Shown here piece by piece: positions 44,969 through 54,970 of a stretch of 64,000 bases of DNA. The stretch covers positions 248,001 to 312,000 of the forward strand of contig NZ_MVIH01000004.1 of assembly GCF_002086695.1 (NCBI RefSeq), in the 5' to 3' direction. The translations under genes were made by a program, and so were the position numbers. How positions within the stretch are numbered: the first letter of the stretch is position 1; each line of letters begins with the position of its first letter. Source of the DNA: Mycolicibacterium rhodesiae (GTDB taxonomy: Bacteria; Actinomycetota; Actinomycetes; Mycobacteriales; Mycobacteriaceae). The notes below the pieces were generated by a model. It was not told the origin of the DNA. It saw nothing but the letters and a program-made list of their open reading frames with translations, and ran no database searches.

Positions 44969-46687
44969 ATGCACTTTGTCGGCCTGGATCTGGCCTGGGG
45001 TGAACGCAAGCCGACGGGCGTCGCCGCGCTCGACGACGACGGACGGCTCGTCCATATCGCTACCGCGCAAGACGATTCGAGCATCCTCGACGAGGTCCGC
45101 CCGTTCGTCGACGGATCCTGCCTGGTCGCCATCGACGCCCCGCTCATTGTGACCAACGCGACCGGCCAGCGTGGCTGCGAGACGGACCTGAACCGTGACT
45201 TCGCCAAATTCGAGGCCGGCGCGCACCCGGCGAACAGGGGTAAGCCCGAATTCGCCGGAACCCCGCGCGGCGCGCGGATCGCCGAAGCGCTGGGCTTGGA
45301 CATGGACCCACACTCACGGGCGGCACGGCGAGCCATCGAGGTCTACCCGCATCCGGCCACGGTGGTGCTGTTCCGGCTGGGCCGCACGCTGAAGTACAAA
45401 CAGAAGCAGGGCCGCAGCCTGCCCCAACTGCGCACCGAGCTGCTGAGGTTGATGGACGAGATCGAGCGTCTCGCCCACGCCACGGTGCCGCTGCGGGTCG
45501 GCGATCACCCGGACTGGATCGCCATGCGCGCGACCGTCGAGAACGCCGAGCGCAAAAGCGAATTGCGCCGTGCAGAGGACCCGATCGATGCGGTCGTGTG
45601 CGCCTACGTCGGGTTGTACGCCACCCAGCGGCCGGGTTCGGTGACCACATACGGAGACTTCGCCACCGGTTACATCGTCACGCCGACACTGCCGTCGGAT
45701 CTGACGCCCACACCCCCGGAACCCATGCCCGGTGTGGTCGGTGACGCCGTCGCCCGGTACGCCGAGCGACGGCCCGCCTTGGTCGCCACCACCGAGCACT
45801 ACCTGGCGCTGGTCACGCGTCTGCTCGACGATGCCGGCATCAACTACCTCAGCGTGACGGCCCGCACCAAGAGCGTGGCGTCGTTCGCGGCCAAGGCGGA
45901 TCGCAGCAGCAACGGCCGGCGGCTCTATACGGACCCGTCATCGCAGATCACCGACCAGGTCGGCCTGCGGGTCATCACCTACCTGCGCGAGGACGTCACC
46001 GCCGTCGGCACCCTGCTGTCGGAGGAATTCGACGTGTTGACCGACCTCGACATGGGGCAGGTCACGGCTCGCGAGGGCCGCTGGGGGTATGCCAGCAGGC
46101 ACATGCTGATCGCCAATGACGCTGAGACGCAGCCGGCCTCGGTCCAGATACGCACCGTCCTGCAACACGCGTGGGCGGAGTTCGAACATGACATCCGGTA
46201 CAAGGGAACGGTCCCCGAGCAGGACGCCGCGGAACTCGACCGCCGGTTCACCCTGGCCGCGGGCCTGCTCGAGTTGGCCGACCGGGAGTTCACCGAGATC
46301 CGTGACCGATTACGCACATCCATGGCCGAAGTGCGCAGCCCGGGCACGGCGGAGGCGGGCATCGCGACGCCGGTGCTGGCCACCTACCTGGGGCACCGCT
46401 TTCCCGAAGCCGGCTGGTCGCGAACCGAGCATTACGGCTGGATGGCGGCACTGCTCGTCGACCTGGGCATCCTCACCCTTGACGCTCTCGAGGAGCTGTT
46501 GACCAATGTCGACACCGAGGCCGTCAACAAGAAGATGGACTACCGCTTCCCGGCAGGCGCGGTGCGACGCTTGGACGACGCACTACTGGCCACGTTCGCC
46601 GACCGCTACGTCGGTCTGCCGGGCAACGCGCATCGGGTAGCGCTGCTGCAGAACCGGCTCCTGCGGTTGCAGGGCCCGCCGAGCTGA
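44969..46687 (+). CDS. relZ: RelZ-type small alarmone synthetase fused to a nuclease-like domain
   Basis: 572 residues in two parts. N-terminal about 1-230: MHFVGLDLAWGERKPTGVAAL and LVAIDAPLIVTNATGQRGCE fit DUF429/RNase H-fold; in M. smegmatis the homologous domain was reported as RNase HII-like. C-terminal about 295-430 is a RelA/SpoT synthetase: SVASFAAKADR, DQVGLRVITY, GYASRHMLI, VQIRTVLQHAWAEFEHDIRYKG. This matches MS_RHII-RSD (RelZ), which makes ppGpp, pGpp and cuts RNA:DNA hybrids. A further about 140 residues form an extra helical C-terminus. ATG 44969 lies six bases after CAAGGT, a possible leaderless -10. Confidence 0.9.
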   Translation: MHFVGLDLAWGERKPTGVAALDDDGRLVHIATAQDDSSILDEVRPFVDGSCLVAIDAPLIVTNATGQRGCETDLNRDFAKFEAGAHPANRGKPEFAGTPRGARIAEALGLDMDPHSRAARRAIEVYPHPATVVLFRLGRTLKYKQKQGRSLPQLRTELLRLMDEIERLAHATVPLRVGDHPDWIAMRATVENAERKSELRRAEDPIDAVVCAYVGLYATQRPGSVTTYGDFATGYIVTPTLPSDLTPTPPEPMPGVVGDAVARYAERRPALVATTEHYLALVTRLLDDAGINYLSVTARTKSVASFAAKADRSSNGRRLYTDPSSQITDQVGLRVITYLREDVTAVGTLLSEEFDVLTDLDMGQVTAREGRWGYASRHMLIANDAETQPASVQIRTVLQHAWAEFEHDIRYKGTVPEQDAAELDRRFTLAAGLLELADREFTEIRDRLRTSMAEVRSPGTAEAGIATPVLATYLGHRFPEAGWSRTEHYGWMAALLVDLGILTLDALEELLTNVDTEAVNKKMDYRFPAGAVRRLDDALLATFADRYVGLPGNAHRVALLQNRLLRLQGPPS

Positions 46688-46707
46688 CGCCGAGATCGAC
46701 GTAATGC

Positions 46708-47706
46708 TCACGCCCGCAGGCCGGTCCACTCGTCCGACGTCCCGGTCAGCCTGCTGACCTGTTCGAGCAGGCGCCGCACCTTGGCCGGATTTTCGTGACG
46801 TTGCCAGCCGAATGTGGTCGGCCGCTGGCGACGGTCATGCCAGAAATGCCCGGGCTTGGACTCCGGCCGGGTGGCGACCAGCCAGACGGCGGTGTCGGCG
46901 CCGTCGGCCACGTCCCTCAGCAGCGGTCGGGTGAGGACCCGAAACCGCGGCAGGTACTCGGCCACACCGGGGGTGTCCACCCAGCCGGGATGCATGCTCT
47001 CCACCCGGATGTCGGTGCCTGCCAGTCGGCGTGCCCACGAATCGGCCAGCACCACTTGCATCTTCTTGGTCCGCGCGTAGGCCCGCACCCCGTTGTAGCC
47101 GCGCCGGTACTCCAGATCGTCGACCACCAGCGGCGAGCCGTACATGCCGCCCGAGGACACCCACACCACCGACGCCCCGCCTGCCGCCCGCAGCAGCGGC
47201 AGCAGCCGCTCGGTCATCAGATGTGGACCCAGCACGTGCGTGGCCAGCTGCACCTCATGGCCCTCACGCGTGAGGACGCGGTCCTTGGGCATCAGGCCTG
47301 CGTTGTGGACCAGGCCGTTGAGCGCAGGCACCCGGTTGGCGAAGTCGGCTGTCCAGTCCCGCACCGCATCGAGGTCCGAGACGTCGCACACCTCGCCGAC
47401 CACGTGGGCGCCGGCGACCGATTCCCGGATGGCGGCGCACGACGTCTCCACCTTGTCGGGATTGCGGCCCAGCAGGTGGACGGTCGCACCCAGCGCGGCG
47501 AACGAGCGCGCCATCGCCAGGCCGATCCCGGCCGTCGCGCCCGAGATCACCACCCGTTTGCCCAGCAGAGCCTGCGGGTCGGCATCCGCCGCCCACCAAT
47601 GCCTGCGCAGGCCCGAGCCGATCTTGGTGTAACCCACGACCAGCGCCCGGTCCATCGCGCCGTCGAGCAGTTCGGTAGCCGGCCGGGCGAGCCCGGAAAG
47701 ATCCAT
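46708..47706 (-). CDS. SDR family oxidoreductase (DHRS12-like)
   Basis: 332 residues. A 45-residue lead (ALVVGYTKIGSGLRRHWW) precedes the Rossmann motif VVISGATAGIGLAMARSFA; LLGRNPDKVETSC, LVHNAGLMPKDR, catalytic Ser in VVWVSSGGMYG, and Tyr/Lys in YARTKKMQVVLAD. The lead and the HFWHDRRQRPTTFGW tail match the DHRS12/WWOX-like branch common in mycobacteria. Substrate is unknown, probably a lipid or carbonyl. The start is 18 nt after the TetR gene stop (47725) on the same strand, so TetR may autoregulate both. Confidence 0.88.
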   Translation of the reverse strand: MDLSGLARPATELLDGAMDRALVVGYTKIGSGLRRHWWAADADPQALLGKRVVISGATAGIGLAMARSFAALGATVHLLGRNPDKVETSCAAIRESVAGAHVVGEVCDVSDLDAVRDWTADFANRVPALNGLVHNAGLMPKDRVLTREGHEVQLATHVLGPHLMTERLLPLLRAAGGASVVWVSSGGMYGSPLVVDDLEYRRGYNGVRAYARTKKMQVVLADSWARRLAGTDIRVESMHPGWVDTPGVAEYLPRFRVLTRPLLRDVADGADTAVWLVATRPESKPGHFWHDRRQRPTTFGWQRHENPAKVRRLLEQVSRLTGTSDEWTGLRA

Positions 47707-47724
47707 GTCTTCGAACGTAATCGT

Positions 47725-48333
47725 TCAGACCCGGACAGTGCGCTCGTCGATCGGGACCAACACGTCGATCACGTCCATCACCGTGGCCCTGGCCGCCTCT
47801 CGCGGGCCGTCGCCGTCGCTGACCAGAGCCGACACCACCGAGCCGTCGACGGCGTTGACCAGAGCAGTCACCAGATCGGTCCGCACATTGCGGCCCGACC
47901 GCGCCATGGCCGACACCACGGCATCGACTCGCTGCTGGGCCAGCCGGTGCTGGATCTCGCGCAGTTCGGGGTGCCGGGCGCAGGCGATGTAGCGCTCGTA
48001 TCGCGAGATCAATTTTTCGCTGCTCGCCTCCCCGTCGGGATCGCCGACCAGCAGGTCGACCAACACGTCGGCAATCGCATCCGCACCGCGCCGCCGCCGC
48101 GGGAGCGCGTCCACCCGGGCCCGCAACTGCGCGGTTTCCACTGCGCAGATGTATTCGACGGCCTTGAGCACCAGGTCGTCGAGTGAGGAGAAATAGTAGG
48201 TGGTGGACGCCAACGGTAACCCTGCGCGACGCGCCACCGAACGATGGCGCACCGCTTCGAATCCGCCTTCGCGAAGCAGCTCGGCGGCAGCGCTGATCAG
48301 CGCATACCGTCGCCGCTCGCCTTTGGGCGTCAT
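47725..48333 (-). CDS. TetR family transcriptional regulator
   Basis: 202 residues from ATG 48333 (MTPKGERRRYALISAAAELL). Helix-turn-helix is FEAVRHRSVARRAGLPLASTTYYF (read in part), then ADAIADVLVDLL and a helical effector domain. Alternatives at 48369 and 48411 would add a hydrophobic stretch unlike TetR proteins. Upstream of and coupled with the SDR gene; divergent from the esterase, so it probably controls this trio. Its ligand is unknown. It matches the Rv0775-type position. Confidence 0.83.
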   Translation of the reverse strand: MTPKGERRRYALISAAAELLREGGFEAVRHRSVARRAGLPLASTTYYFSSLDDLVLKAVEYICAVETAQLRARVDALPRRRRGADAIADVLVDLLVGDPDGEASSEKLISRYERYIACARHPELREIQHRLAQQRVDAVVSAMARSGRNVRTDLVTALVNAVDGSVVSALVSDGDGPREAARATVMDVIDVLVPIDERTVRV

Positions 48334-48458
48334 CGCTGCTGTCACGTTCAGCAATGCTGCCAGCAGCATCAACGGGACATCGCTCTTTGGAGAAGAATCA
48401 TCACCTGGCATCGCCGTGCCGCTAGGCTCGATCGCCCACTCCACGTCGCGATGGCAAG

Positions 48459-49370
48459 ATGGCCCGCATGGCGAACCTGAGCCGTCGCGCAGTTCTGCGA
48501 CTGGGCGCCGGAGCCGTTGCAGGTGCCGCAGGTGCCTTCGCTGCCGGCCGTGCCCTGGATCCCTCGACTCAGCTCGCACGGCCGGACGTCGCGATGACCG
48601 GCGTCGGCGCTCCCCTGGCACCGCCCGCCCCGCTGGAGCCGCCCGCGGCGGGAGCCGCTGCCCCGACGATGGTCACCGGGTCGTTCGTCTCGGCCGCGCG
48701 CGGTGGGGTGAACACCAACTGGGCGATCGCCCGCCCGCCCGGGCAGACCGCGCCGTTGCGGCCGGTCATCGCCCTGCACGGCAAGGGCCAGGACGCGGCG
48801 GGTGTGATGGCCGGCGGCGTCGAAGAGGGTCTGGCTCAAGCGGTTGCGGCCGGACTCCCCCCGTTCGCGGTGGTTGCGGTCGACGGCGGTGGCAGCTACT
48901 GGCATCAGCGGGCCTCGGGCGAGGACTCCGGAAAGATGGTGCTCGACGAGTTGATCCCGATGCTCAGCAGCCAGGGCCTGGACACCTCTCGGGTGGCGTT
49001 CCTGGGCTGGTCGATGGGCGGTTACGGCGCCCTGCTGCTGGGGGCGCGGCTCGGCCCGGCCCGCACCGCGGCGATCACCGCGGTCAGCCCGGCCCTGTGG
49101 TTGTCGTCCGGAGCGGCGGCGCCCGGTGCGTTCGACGGTCCCGACGACTTCGCCGCCAACACCGTGTTCGGGCTACCGGCGCTGGCGTCGATCCCGATCC
49201 GGATCGACTGCGGCACCAGCGACCCGTTCTATTCAGCAACCAAGCAATTCATCGCCCAGCTGCCCACTCCACCGGCCGGCGGATTCTCGCCCGGAGGCCA
49301 CGACGGCAGCTATTGGAGTTCACAGCTGCCTGGCGAAATCGCCTGGATGGCGCCGCTGCTCACGGCCTGA
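48459..49370 (+). CDS. Tat-exported esterase (alpha/beta hydrolase, Rv0774c type)
   Basis: 303 residues. N-terminus MARMANLSRRAVLRLGAGAV is a twin-arginine signal followed by an Ala-rich stretch and a Pro-rich linker (APPAPLEPPAAGAAAP). The hydrolase domain has RPVIALHGKGQDAAGV, nucleophile GWSMGGYGALLLG (Ser near 187), an Asp in DCGTSDPF and His in PGGHDGSYW. Related to mycobacterial Ag85-like/Rv0774c lipases. Acts at the cell wall, probably on short or medium acyl esters. ATG 48459 or 48468 possible. Divergent from the TetR gene. Confidence 0.87.
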   Translation: MARMANLSRRAVLRLGAGAVAGAAGAFAAGRALDPSTQLARPDVAMTGVGAPLAPPAPLEPPAAGAAAPTMVTGSFVSAARGGVNTNWAIARPPGQTAPLRPVIALHGKGQDAAGVMAGGVEEGLAQAVAAGLPPFAVVAVDGGGSYWHQRASGEDSGKMVLDELIPMLSSQGLDTSRVAFLGWSMGGYGALLLGARLGPARTAAITAVSPALWLSSGAAAPGAFDGPDDFAANTVFGLPALASIPIRIDCGTSDPFYSATKQFIAQLPTPPAGGFSPGGHDGSYWSSQLPGEIAWMAPLLTA

Positions 49371-49493
49371 GGCCGCCGCAGTCCTTCGTGAAATCGGGCT
49401 TCTCCGACGATTGTCTCCCGTTGTGGAATTGTCTACAGTCGCAGTTACTGTCACCCATTCGATAAGACTCTCGACAGCCCCGGCGAGGAGATC

Positions 49494-50765
49494 ATGACCG
49501 TCGAAAGCCCCCCGCTCTCCCCGCGGCCGTACCACCCCCTCGATATCTCGGCGCCGGACTTCTGGACCGCCGACTTCGCCACTCGGGACCGGACGTTCGC
49601 ACAACTGCGGGCCGCCGACGGGCTGTCGTGGCATCCGCCGGTGTCCTCGGTCTTCCCCCATTCGGAGACCGGCTACTGGGCGATCACCCGCCACGCCGAC
49701 ATCAAGTACGTCAGCCAGCACACCGACATCTTCAGCTCGGCGATGGGCATGAGCGTGGATCCCCTGCCCGCCGAGATCCAGCAGGCCACCAGCTTCTTCC
49801 TGGCCATGGATCCGCCGGAGCACACCCTCTATCGCCGGTTGATCAGTGCGACGTTCACACCCAAGCAAGTTCGCCGCATCGAGGCCCAGATCCAGGCCAA
49901 CGCCGCCGATATCGTCGACCGGCTGATCGAAAGGCTGCGCGACGGCGACGAGATCGACTTCGTCGCCGAATGCTCGGCGAAGCTCCCGATGCGCACGGTT
50001 TCGGACATGATCGGCATCGCCCCCGAAGACCAGCAGGCGGTGGCCTACGCAGCCGAAAGCCTGTTCAGCGCAACCGATGACGACTACGCCTCTTTCGAAG
50101 AACGCGCGACGCATGCGCTGACCCAGATCGGGATCCTCACCAGTTCGGGAATCGAACTGGCTCAGCTGCGCCGCCGCGAACCGCACGACGACCTGATGAC
50201 CAACATCGTCAACGCCGAAGTCGACGGCCACCAGCTCACCGACGTCCAGATCGGGTCGTTCATGGTGCTGCTGGCCTCGGCGGGCAACGACACCACCAAG
50301 CAGACCACGTCGCATGCGTTCAAGGCGCTGGCCGACAATCCCGACCAAAAAGCTTGGCTGATGGACGATTTCGACGCCCGCATCGCCCCGGCGGTCGAGG
50401 AGTTCATCCGATGGGCCACCCCGGTGCTGAACTTCGCCCGCCATGCCACTGCCGATACCGAACTGGCAGGCACCCCGATCAGGGCCGGGGAGAAGGTCGC
50501 GCTGTTCTATTGCTCCGCCAACCGCGACGACGCGGTGTTCGACCGGCCCGGCGAATTCGACATCACCCGCTTCCCCAACCCGCACTTCGGCTTCGGTGGC
50601 GGCGGGCCGCACTTCTGCCTCGGCGCGAACCTCGCGAGAACCGAGCTGCGGCAGCTGTTCCACCAGCTGCTCACCCGACTACCAGAGGTGCAGGTCGGCG
50701 AGCCGGAGTACTTGCACAGCAATGTGATTCACGGCGTGAAGCGGCTTCCGGTCAAGCTAGTGTAA
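49494..50765 (+). CDS. Cytochrome P450 (CYP125/CYP142/CYP189-like clan)
   Basis: 423 residues, soluble bacterial P450. I-helix [19 protein letters not shown] with the Asn replacing the usual Gly/Glu neighbour, K-helix [13 protein letters not shown], heme loop [20 protein letters not shown] near 385. [19 protein letters not shown] is the conserved region before the C-helix. It belongs with actinobacterial steroid/fatty-acid hydroxylases, but which CYP family is not certain. ATG 49494 has GAGGAG six bases upstream. The 123-nt gap before it holds TACAGT and similar -10-like sequences. Its 3' end overlaps purD by 14 bp. Confidence 0.92.
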   Translation: MTVESPPLSPRPYHPLDISAPDFWTADFATRDRTFAQLRAADGLSWHPPVSSVFPHSETGYWAITRHADIKYVSQHTDIFSSAMGMSVDPLPAEIQQATSFFLAMDPPEHTLYRRLISATFTPKQVRRIEAQIQANAADIVDRLIERLRDGDEIDFVAECSAKLPMRTVSDMIGIAPEDQQAVAYAAESLFSATDDDYASFEERATHALTQIGILTSSGIELAQLRRREPHDDLMTNIVNAEVDGHQLTDVQIGSFMVLLASAGNDTTKQTTSHAFKALADNPDQKAWLMDDFDARIAPAVEEFIRWATPVLNFARHATADTELAGTPIRAGEKVALFYCSANRDDAVFDRPGEFDITRFPNPHFGFGGGGPHFCLGANLARTELRQLFHQLLTRLPEVQVGEPEYLHSNVIHGVKRLPVKLV

Positions 50766-52023
50766 TGCGGCCCTCGGCGGCCGCCAGTGCAATGTCACTG
50801 CGGAAGTGGCTGCCCGGCAATCGGATCGAGGACACGATCCGGTAGGCCTCCTCGCGGGCGGCGACCAGGTCGGCTCCGGTGCCGATGATCGAGAGCACCC
50901 GACCGCCGGAGGACACGACTGCGCCGTCGTCGCGCCGGGCGGTGCCGGCATGCAGGACGCCGTCGGCCTCCGACCCGGTGATCACATCCCCGACCCGAGG
51001 ACGGCCGGGATAGTTCTCGGCGGCCACCACCACGGTGACGGCGTATCCGTCGCGCCACAGCAGTGGGCCTGCGTCGGCCAGCGTCCCGGTCGCGGTGGCA
51101 TGCAACAGCTGTCCCAGCGGGGATTCCAGCAGGGCCAACACCGCTTGGGTTTCGGGATCACCGAAGCGGCAATTGAATTCGATGACGGCGGGTCCGTTCG
51201 AGGTGATCGCCAGCCCCGCATACAACAGCCCGGAGAATGGACAACCGCGCTGAACCATCTCGGCGGCGACGGGTTCGACGATTCCGCTGACGATCGCCGA
51301 CAACACGTCGGCGGGCAGCCACGGCAGCGGCGAATAAGCGCCCATCCCACCGGTATTGGGCCCGGCGTCGTTGTCGGCGACCCGCTTGAAGTCCTGGGCG
51401 GGCAGCAGCGGCACCACCGTCGCACCGTCGACCAGACAGAACAGCGACACCTCGGGTCCGTCGAGGAAGGACTCCAGCAGGACCGGGTGCCCCGAGTCGA
51501 GCAGCGAGGCGGCGTGCGCACGGGCCACATCGCGATCGGCTGTGACCACTACACCTTTGCCTGCGGCGAGGCCGTCGTCCTTGACCACCCAGGCGGGTTG
51601 GCCGGCCGCGGGGCCGAAGCGATCCAGCGCGGCATCGAGGTGCGCCGGGTTGTCGACGGTCTCGCTGCCCGCGGTGCGAACACCGGCGGCGGCCATCACG
51701 TCCTTGGCAAACGCCTTGGAGCCCTCGATCCGGGCGGCATCCTTCGACGGGCCGAAGCAGGCGATGCCCGCCGCACGCACCGCGTCGGCGACACCGAGAA
51801 CCAGCGGCACCTCGGGGCCGATGATCACCAGGTCCACCTCGAGCTTGCGAGCCAGCGCAGTGACGGCTTCGGCCGAGGTGACGTCCACCTCGTGCTGTTC
51901 GGCTACCGCCGAGGTGCCGGCATTGCCGGGCGCGACGGCGAGGAAGTCGATTTGCGGATCTCTGCGCAGGCCCAACAACAGGGCGTGTTCGCGGGCACCG
52001 GATCCGATCACGAGGACGCGCAC
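50752..52023 (-). CDS. purD: Phosphoribosylamine-glycine ligase PurD
   Basis: ATP-grasp ligase that forms GAR, the second purine step. 423 residues: [107 protein letters not shown] and [16 protein letters not shown]. Full length. 27 nt downstream of the acyl-CoA carboxylase gene on the same strand, and convergent with the P450. It closes the set of eight pur genes on the minus strand in this window. Confidence 0.97.
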   Translation of the reverse strand: MRVLVIGSGAREHALLLGLRRDPQIDFLAVAPGNAGTSAVAEQHEVDVTSAEAVTALARKLEVDLVIIGPEVPLVLGVADAVRAAGIACFGPSKDAARIEGSKAFAKDVMAAAGVRTAGSETVDNPAHLDAALDRFGPAAGQPAWVVKDDGLAAGKGVVVTADRDVARAHAASLLDSGHPVLLESFLDGPEVSLFCLVDGATVVPLLPAQDFKRVADNDAGPNTGGMGAYSPLPWLPADVLSAIVSGIVEPVAAEMVQRGCPFSGLLYAGLAITSNGPAVIEFNCRFGDPETQAVLALLESPLGQLLHATATGTLADAGPLLWRDGYAVTVVVAAENYPGRPRVGDVITGSEADGVLHAGTARRDDGAVVSSGGRVLSIIGTGADLVAAREEAYRIVSSIRLPGSHFRSDIALAAAEGRITLA

Positions 52024-52050
52024 AGGTTCACACCCTATCGCCCTGCCCCG

Positions 52051-53589
52051 CTACCAGGTGTCGACGAACCGCCTCGGCGGCGGGAGTTCACCGCGTGCTG
52101 CGGCGGCGGCCAGTGTCGCGACGATCAGGTCGCGGGTCTCCGACGGGTCGATGACATCGTCGACCTCGAAGATCTGGGCGGCGTTGAGCGCTTTGGCGTT
52201 CTCCTCCATCGCCGCGGTGGCCTCGGCGACCCGCCGCTCCCGCTCGGCCTCGTCGTCGATGGCCTCCAACTCCTTGCGCATGCCCAGGCGCACCGCGCCT
52301 TCGAGCCCCATCGGGCCGAGGTGGGCGCCTCCCCACGCGACGGTCAGCAGCGGCTCGTGCAGGCTGCCGCCGGTCATCGCCTGCGCGCCCAGTCCGTAGC
52401 CGCGGCGCAGCACGACCGCCACCAGGGGCACCCGAAGCGCAGCGCCGGCGACCAGCATCCGCGACGCCCGCCGAACCAGCGCCTCCGCCTCGGCAGCCGG
52501 GCCGACCATGTAGCCCGGGCAGTCGATGAGCGAGACGACCGGCAGTGCGAACGTGTCGCACAGTTGCAGGAAGCGCGCCGCTTTGTCGGCCGCCGCGGCG
52601 GTGATCGCCCCGGCCATCACCATTGTGTTGTTGGCGATGACACCCACGGGTCGGCCGTCGATGCGGGCCAGCGCGGTGACCATCTCGGCCGCGAACTTCT
52701 CCCTCAGGAAGGTCACCGAGTCTTGGTCGGCGATCGTCTCGATGACCGGCTTGATCGGATATGCGCGCCGGGCCCGCTCGGGAATGACTGTGCGCAAAGC
52801 GTTTTGGTCGGCGACCCCACCGGGCGCGGTGACGCCCTGAAAGTAGCCGAGGAGCCGTTTGGCGACCGCCACGGCCTCGGCCTCGTCGGCGACGACGACA
52901 TCGACGACGCCGTTGGGCGCCTGTACCGAGATCGGGCCGACGGCATCGGGTTCGACGTCGCCCAGCCCGCCGCCGGCGATCATCGCCGGCCCGCCCATGC
53001 CGATCGAGGTGTCGGCGGTGGCCACGATGAGATCCGAGCAGCCGGCGATCACCGCGTTGCCCGCGAAGCAGCGGCCCTTGACGACCGCGATGCGCGGCAC
53101 CACGCCCGACAGCGCCGCCCACAGTTTGAAGGCCCTGGTCTCCAGCGAGGAAACCGTGGGGACGTCGGTGTCGCCGGGCCGGCCGCCGCCGCCCTCGGCG
53201 AAGAAGATCGTGGGCAGCCGCATCCGCTCGATGAGTTCGAAGAGCCGGTCTTTCTTGCGATGCCCGACGTAGCCCTGGGTGCCGGCCAGCACCGTGTAGT
53301 CGTAGGACAGCACCGCGCATGGCTTGCCGTCGACCTGTGCGGTGCCGGCGATCAGCCCGTCGGCGGGGGTGCGGGCGATCAGGTCGTCGAGGTCGCGGCG
53401 GCGGCGCTGCGCGGCGATCGCGAAGCGCCCGTACTCCACGAAGGAATCGGCGTCCACCAGGTCGGCGATGTTCTCGCGGGCGGTCCGGCCGCCGGCGGCG
53501 TGCCTGCGCTCGACCGCGTCGGGGCGGGCCGCGTCTTCGGTCAGCGCGCGGCGGCGCAGCAACTCCGCGAGGTCGGGACGATCCGTCAT
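52051..53589 (-). CDS. Acyl-CoA carboxylase beta (carboxyltransferase) subunit
   Basis: 512 residues, biotin-dependent carboxyltransferase. VEYGRFAIAAQRRRRDLDDL, CAVLSYDYTVLAGTQGYVGHRK, FFAEGGGGRPGDTD (oxyanion region), GNAVIAGCSDLIVA, IGMGGPAMIAGGGLGD; C-terminal half VSLIDCPGYMVGP, YGLGAQAMTGGS and WGGAHLGPMGLEGA are second-site motifs. Unlike AccD4-6 it lacks close motifs for a known substrate; an orphan member acting on a short-chain or branched acyl-CoA is possible. No biotin carboxylase lies in the window. Upstream of purD. Confidence 0.9.
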   Translation of the reverse strand: MTDRPDLAELLRRRALTEDAARPDAVERRHAAGGRTARENIADLVDADSFVEYGRFAIAAQRRRRDLDDLIARTPADGLIAGTAQVDGKPCAVLSYDYTVLAGTQGYVGHRKKDRLFELIERMRLPTIFFAEGGGGRPGDTDVPTVSSLETRAFKLWAALSGVVPRIAVVKGRCFAGNAVIAGCSDLIVATADTSIGMGGPAMIAGGGLGDVEPDAVGPISVQAPNGVVDVVVADEAEAVAVAKRLLGYFQGVTAPGGVADQNALRTVIPERARRAYPIKPVIETIADQDSVTFLREKFAAEMVTALARIDGRPVGVIANNTMVMAGAITAAAADKAARFLQLCDTFALPVVSLIDCPGYMVGPAAEAEALVRRASRMLVAGAALRVPLVAVVLRRGYGLGAQAMTGGSLHEPLLTVAWGGAHLGPMGLEGAVRLGMRKELEAIDDEAERERRVAEATAAMEENAKALNAAQIFEVDDVIDPSETRDLIVATLAAAAARGELPPPRRFVDTW

Positions 53590-53676
53590 CGATCGAACCT
53601 AACGGGCATACACTCAGCGTCGAGGTGTATGGTCGTTTCAAAGGTGCGCTACATCACAACTACAGCGAGGTAGACC

Positions 53677-54951
53677 ATGACCACCGCCAGCGTGTGTCCG
53701 TTCGGAGCTGACCCCAATTCCCGGGTCGCTGCGCTCCTGCCCTCCGGCTTCGACTTCACCGACCCCGACCTCATCCAGGCGGGCATGCCCGTCGCCCAGT
53801 TCGCGCAGTTGCGCAAGACCGCACCGGTCTGGTGGAACGAGCAGCCGCTCGGGAGCACCGTCTTCGACGACGGCGGGTATTGGGTGATCACCAAACACCG
53901 CGACATCCGGGACATCTCCCGCGACGGCGACCTGTGGTCGACCAACCAGAGGGGCGTCGTCATGCGCTTCGCCGACGACATGACCGCAGACCAGGTCGAG
54001 ATCACCAAAGCACTGCTGATCAATCACGACGCGCCCGAGCACACCCGGCTTCGCAAGCTGGTCTCGAGGCTGTTCACCCCGCGCGCGGTGGCCAAGCTGG
54101 AGGAGAAGCTGGCCGACGCTGCACGCGACATCGTGGCCGCTGCCGCCGCGAAGGACACCGGCGATTTCGTCGACGACATCGCGATGCAGCTTCCGCTGTT
54201 GGCGATCGCCGATCTGCTCGGCGTTCCGGAAGAGGATCGACAGAAGCTCTTCCACTGGACCAACAGCATCATGAACACCGACGATCCGGAATTCAACGAC
54301 GTCGACCCGATCGAGGCGAACGCAGAGCTGATGGGCTACGCGTACTCGATGGCCGAGCAGCGCAGGCAGTGCCCGGCCGACGACATCGTCACCCGCCTGG
54401 TGGAGGCGGACTTGGATGGCGAGTCCTTATCTGAAGTCGAGTTCGCGTTCTTCGTGATCTTGCTGGCGGTGGCCGGCAACGAAACCACCCGCAACGCGAT
54501 GACCCACGGGATGAACGCGTTCTTCGAAAATCCGGACCAGTGGGAGCTTTTCAAGCGCGAACGCCCCGAGACGACGGCCGACGAGATTGTCCGTTGGGCC
54601 ACGCCCGTGCACTGCTTCCAGCGCACCGCGACCAGAGACACCGAGATCGGCGGTGTCACGATCCGCGAGGGGCAGCGGGCCGGCCTCTTCTACAGCTCGG
54701 CCAACTACGACGAGGAAGTCTTCGACAACCCGTTCGGATTCAACATCTTGCGTGACCCGAACCCCCACCTCGGCTTCGGTGGCAACGGCGCACACTTCTG
54801 CATCGGCGCCAACCTCGCGCGGATGGAGATCAAGCTGATCTTCAACGAGATCGCCAACCAGATCCCGGACATCAGCAAGCTTGGCGAGCCGCAGCGATTG
54901 CGGTCGGGCTGGCTCAACGGCGTCAAGCATTTGCCGGTCACCTATCGCTAG
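53677..54951 (+). CDS. Cytochrome P450, CYP125-like (steroid side-chain hydroxylase relative)
   Basis: 424 residues closely following the CYP125 pattern as I know it: PSGFDFTDPDLIQAGMPVAQF, GGYWVITKHRDIRDISRDGD, HDAPEHTRLRKLVSRLFTPRA, I-helix LLAVAGNETTRNAMTHGMNA, DEIVRWATPVHCFQRTA, heme loop GFGGNGAHFCIGANLARM and the ending RLRSGWLNGVKHLP. CYP125 enzymes oxidise the C26 of cholesterol; environmental mycobacteria carry several paralogues. It stands apart from a cholesterol gene cluster in this window, so the substrate is uncertain. Divergent from the carboxylase gene with an 87-nt gap. Confidence 0.9.
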   Translation: MTTASVCPFGADPNSRVAALLPSGFDFTDPDLIQAGMPVAQFAQLRKTAPVWWNEQPLGSTVFDDGGYWVITKHRDIRDISRDGDLWSTNQRGVVMRFADDMTADQVEITKALLINHDAPEHTRLRKLVSRLFTPRAVAKLEEKLADAARDIVAAAAAKDTGDFVDDIAMQLPLLAIADLLGVPEEDRQKLFHWTNSIMNTDDPEFNDVDPIEANAELMGYAYSMAEQRRQCPADDIVTRLVEADLDGESLSEVEFAFFVILLAVAGNETTRNAMTHGMNAFFENPDQWELFKRERPETTADEIVRWATPVHCFQRTATRDTEIGGVTIREGQRAGLFYSSANYDEEVFDNPFGFNILRDPNPHLGFGGNGAHFCIGANLARMEIKLIFNEIANQIPDISKLGEPQRLRSGWLNGVKHLPVTYR

Positions 54952-54970
54952 CGCGATAGCATCCCGGGTC

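Noticed and set aside
50806-53673. A 955-residue open frame on the plus strand, the longest in the window
   Set aside because: It runs opposite to purD and the carboxyltransferase gene, both with full family motifs; its translation is low-complexity Arg/Gly/His/Asp.
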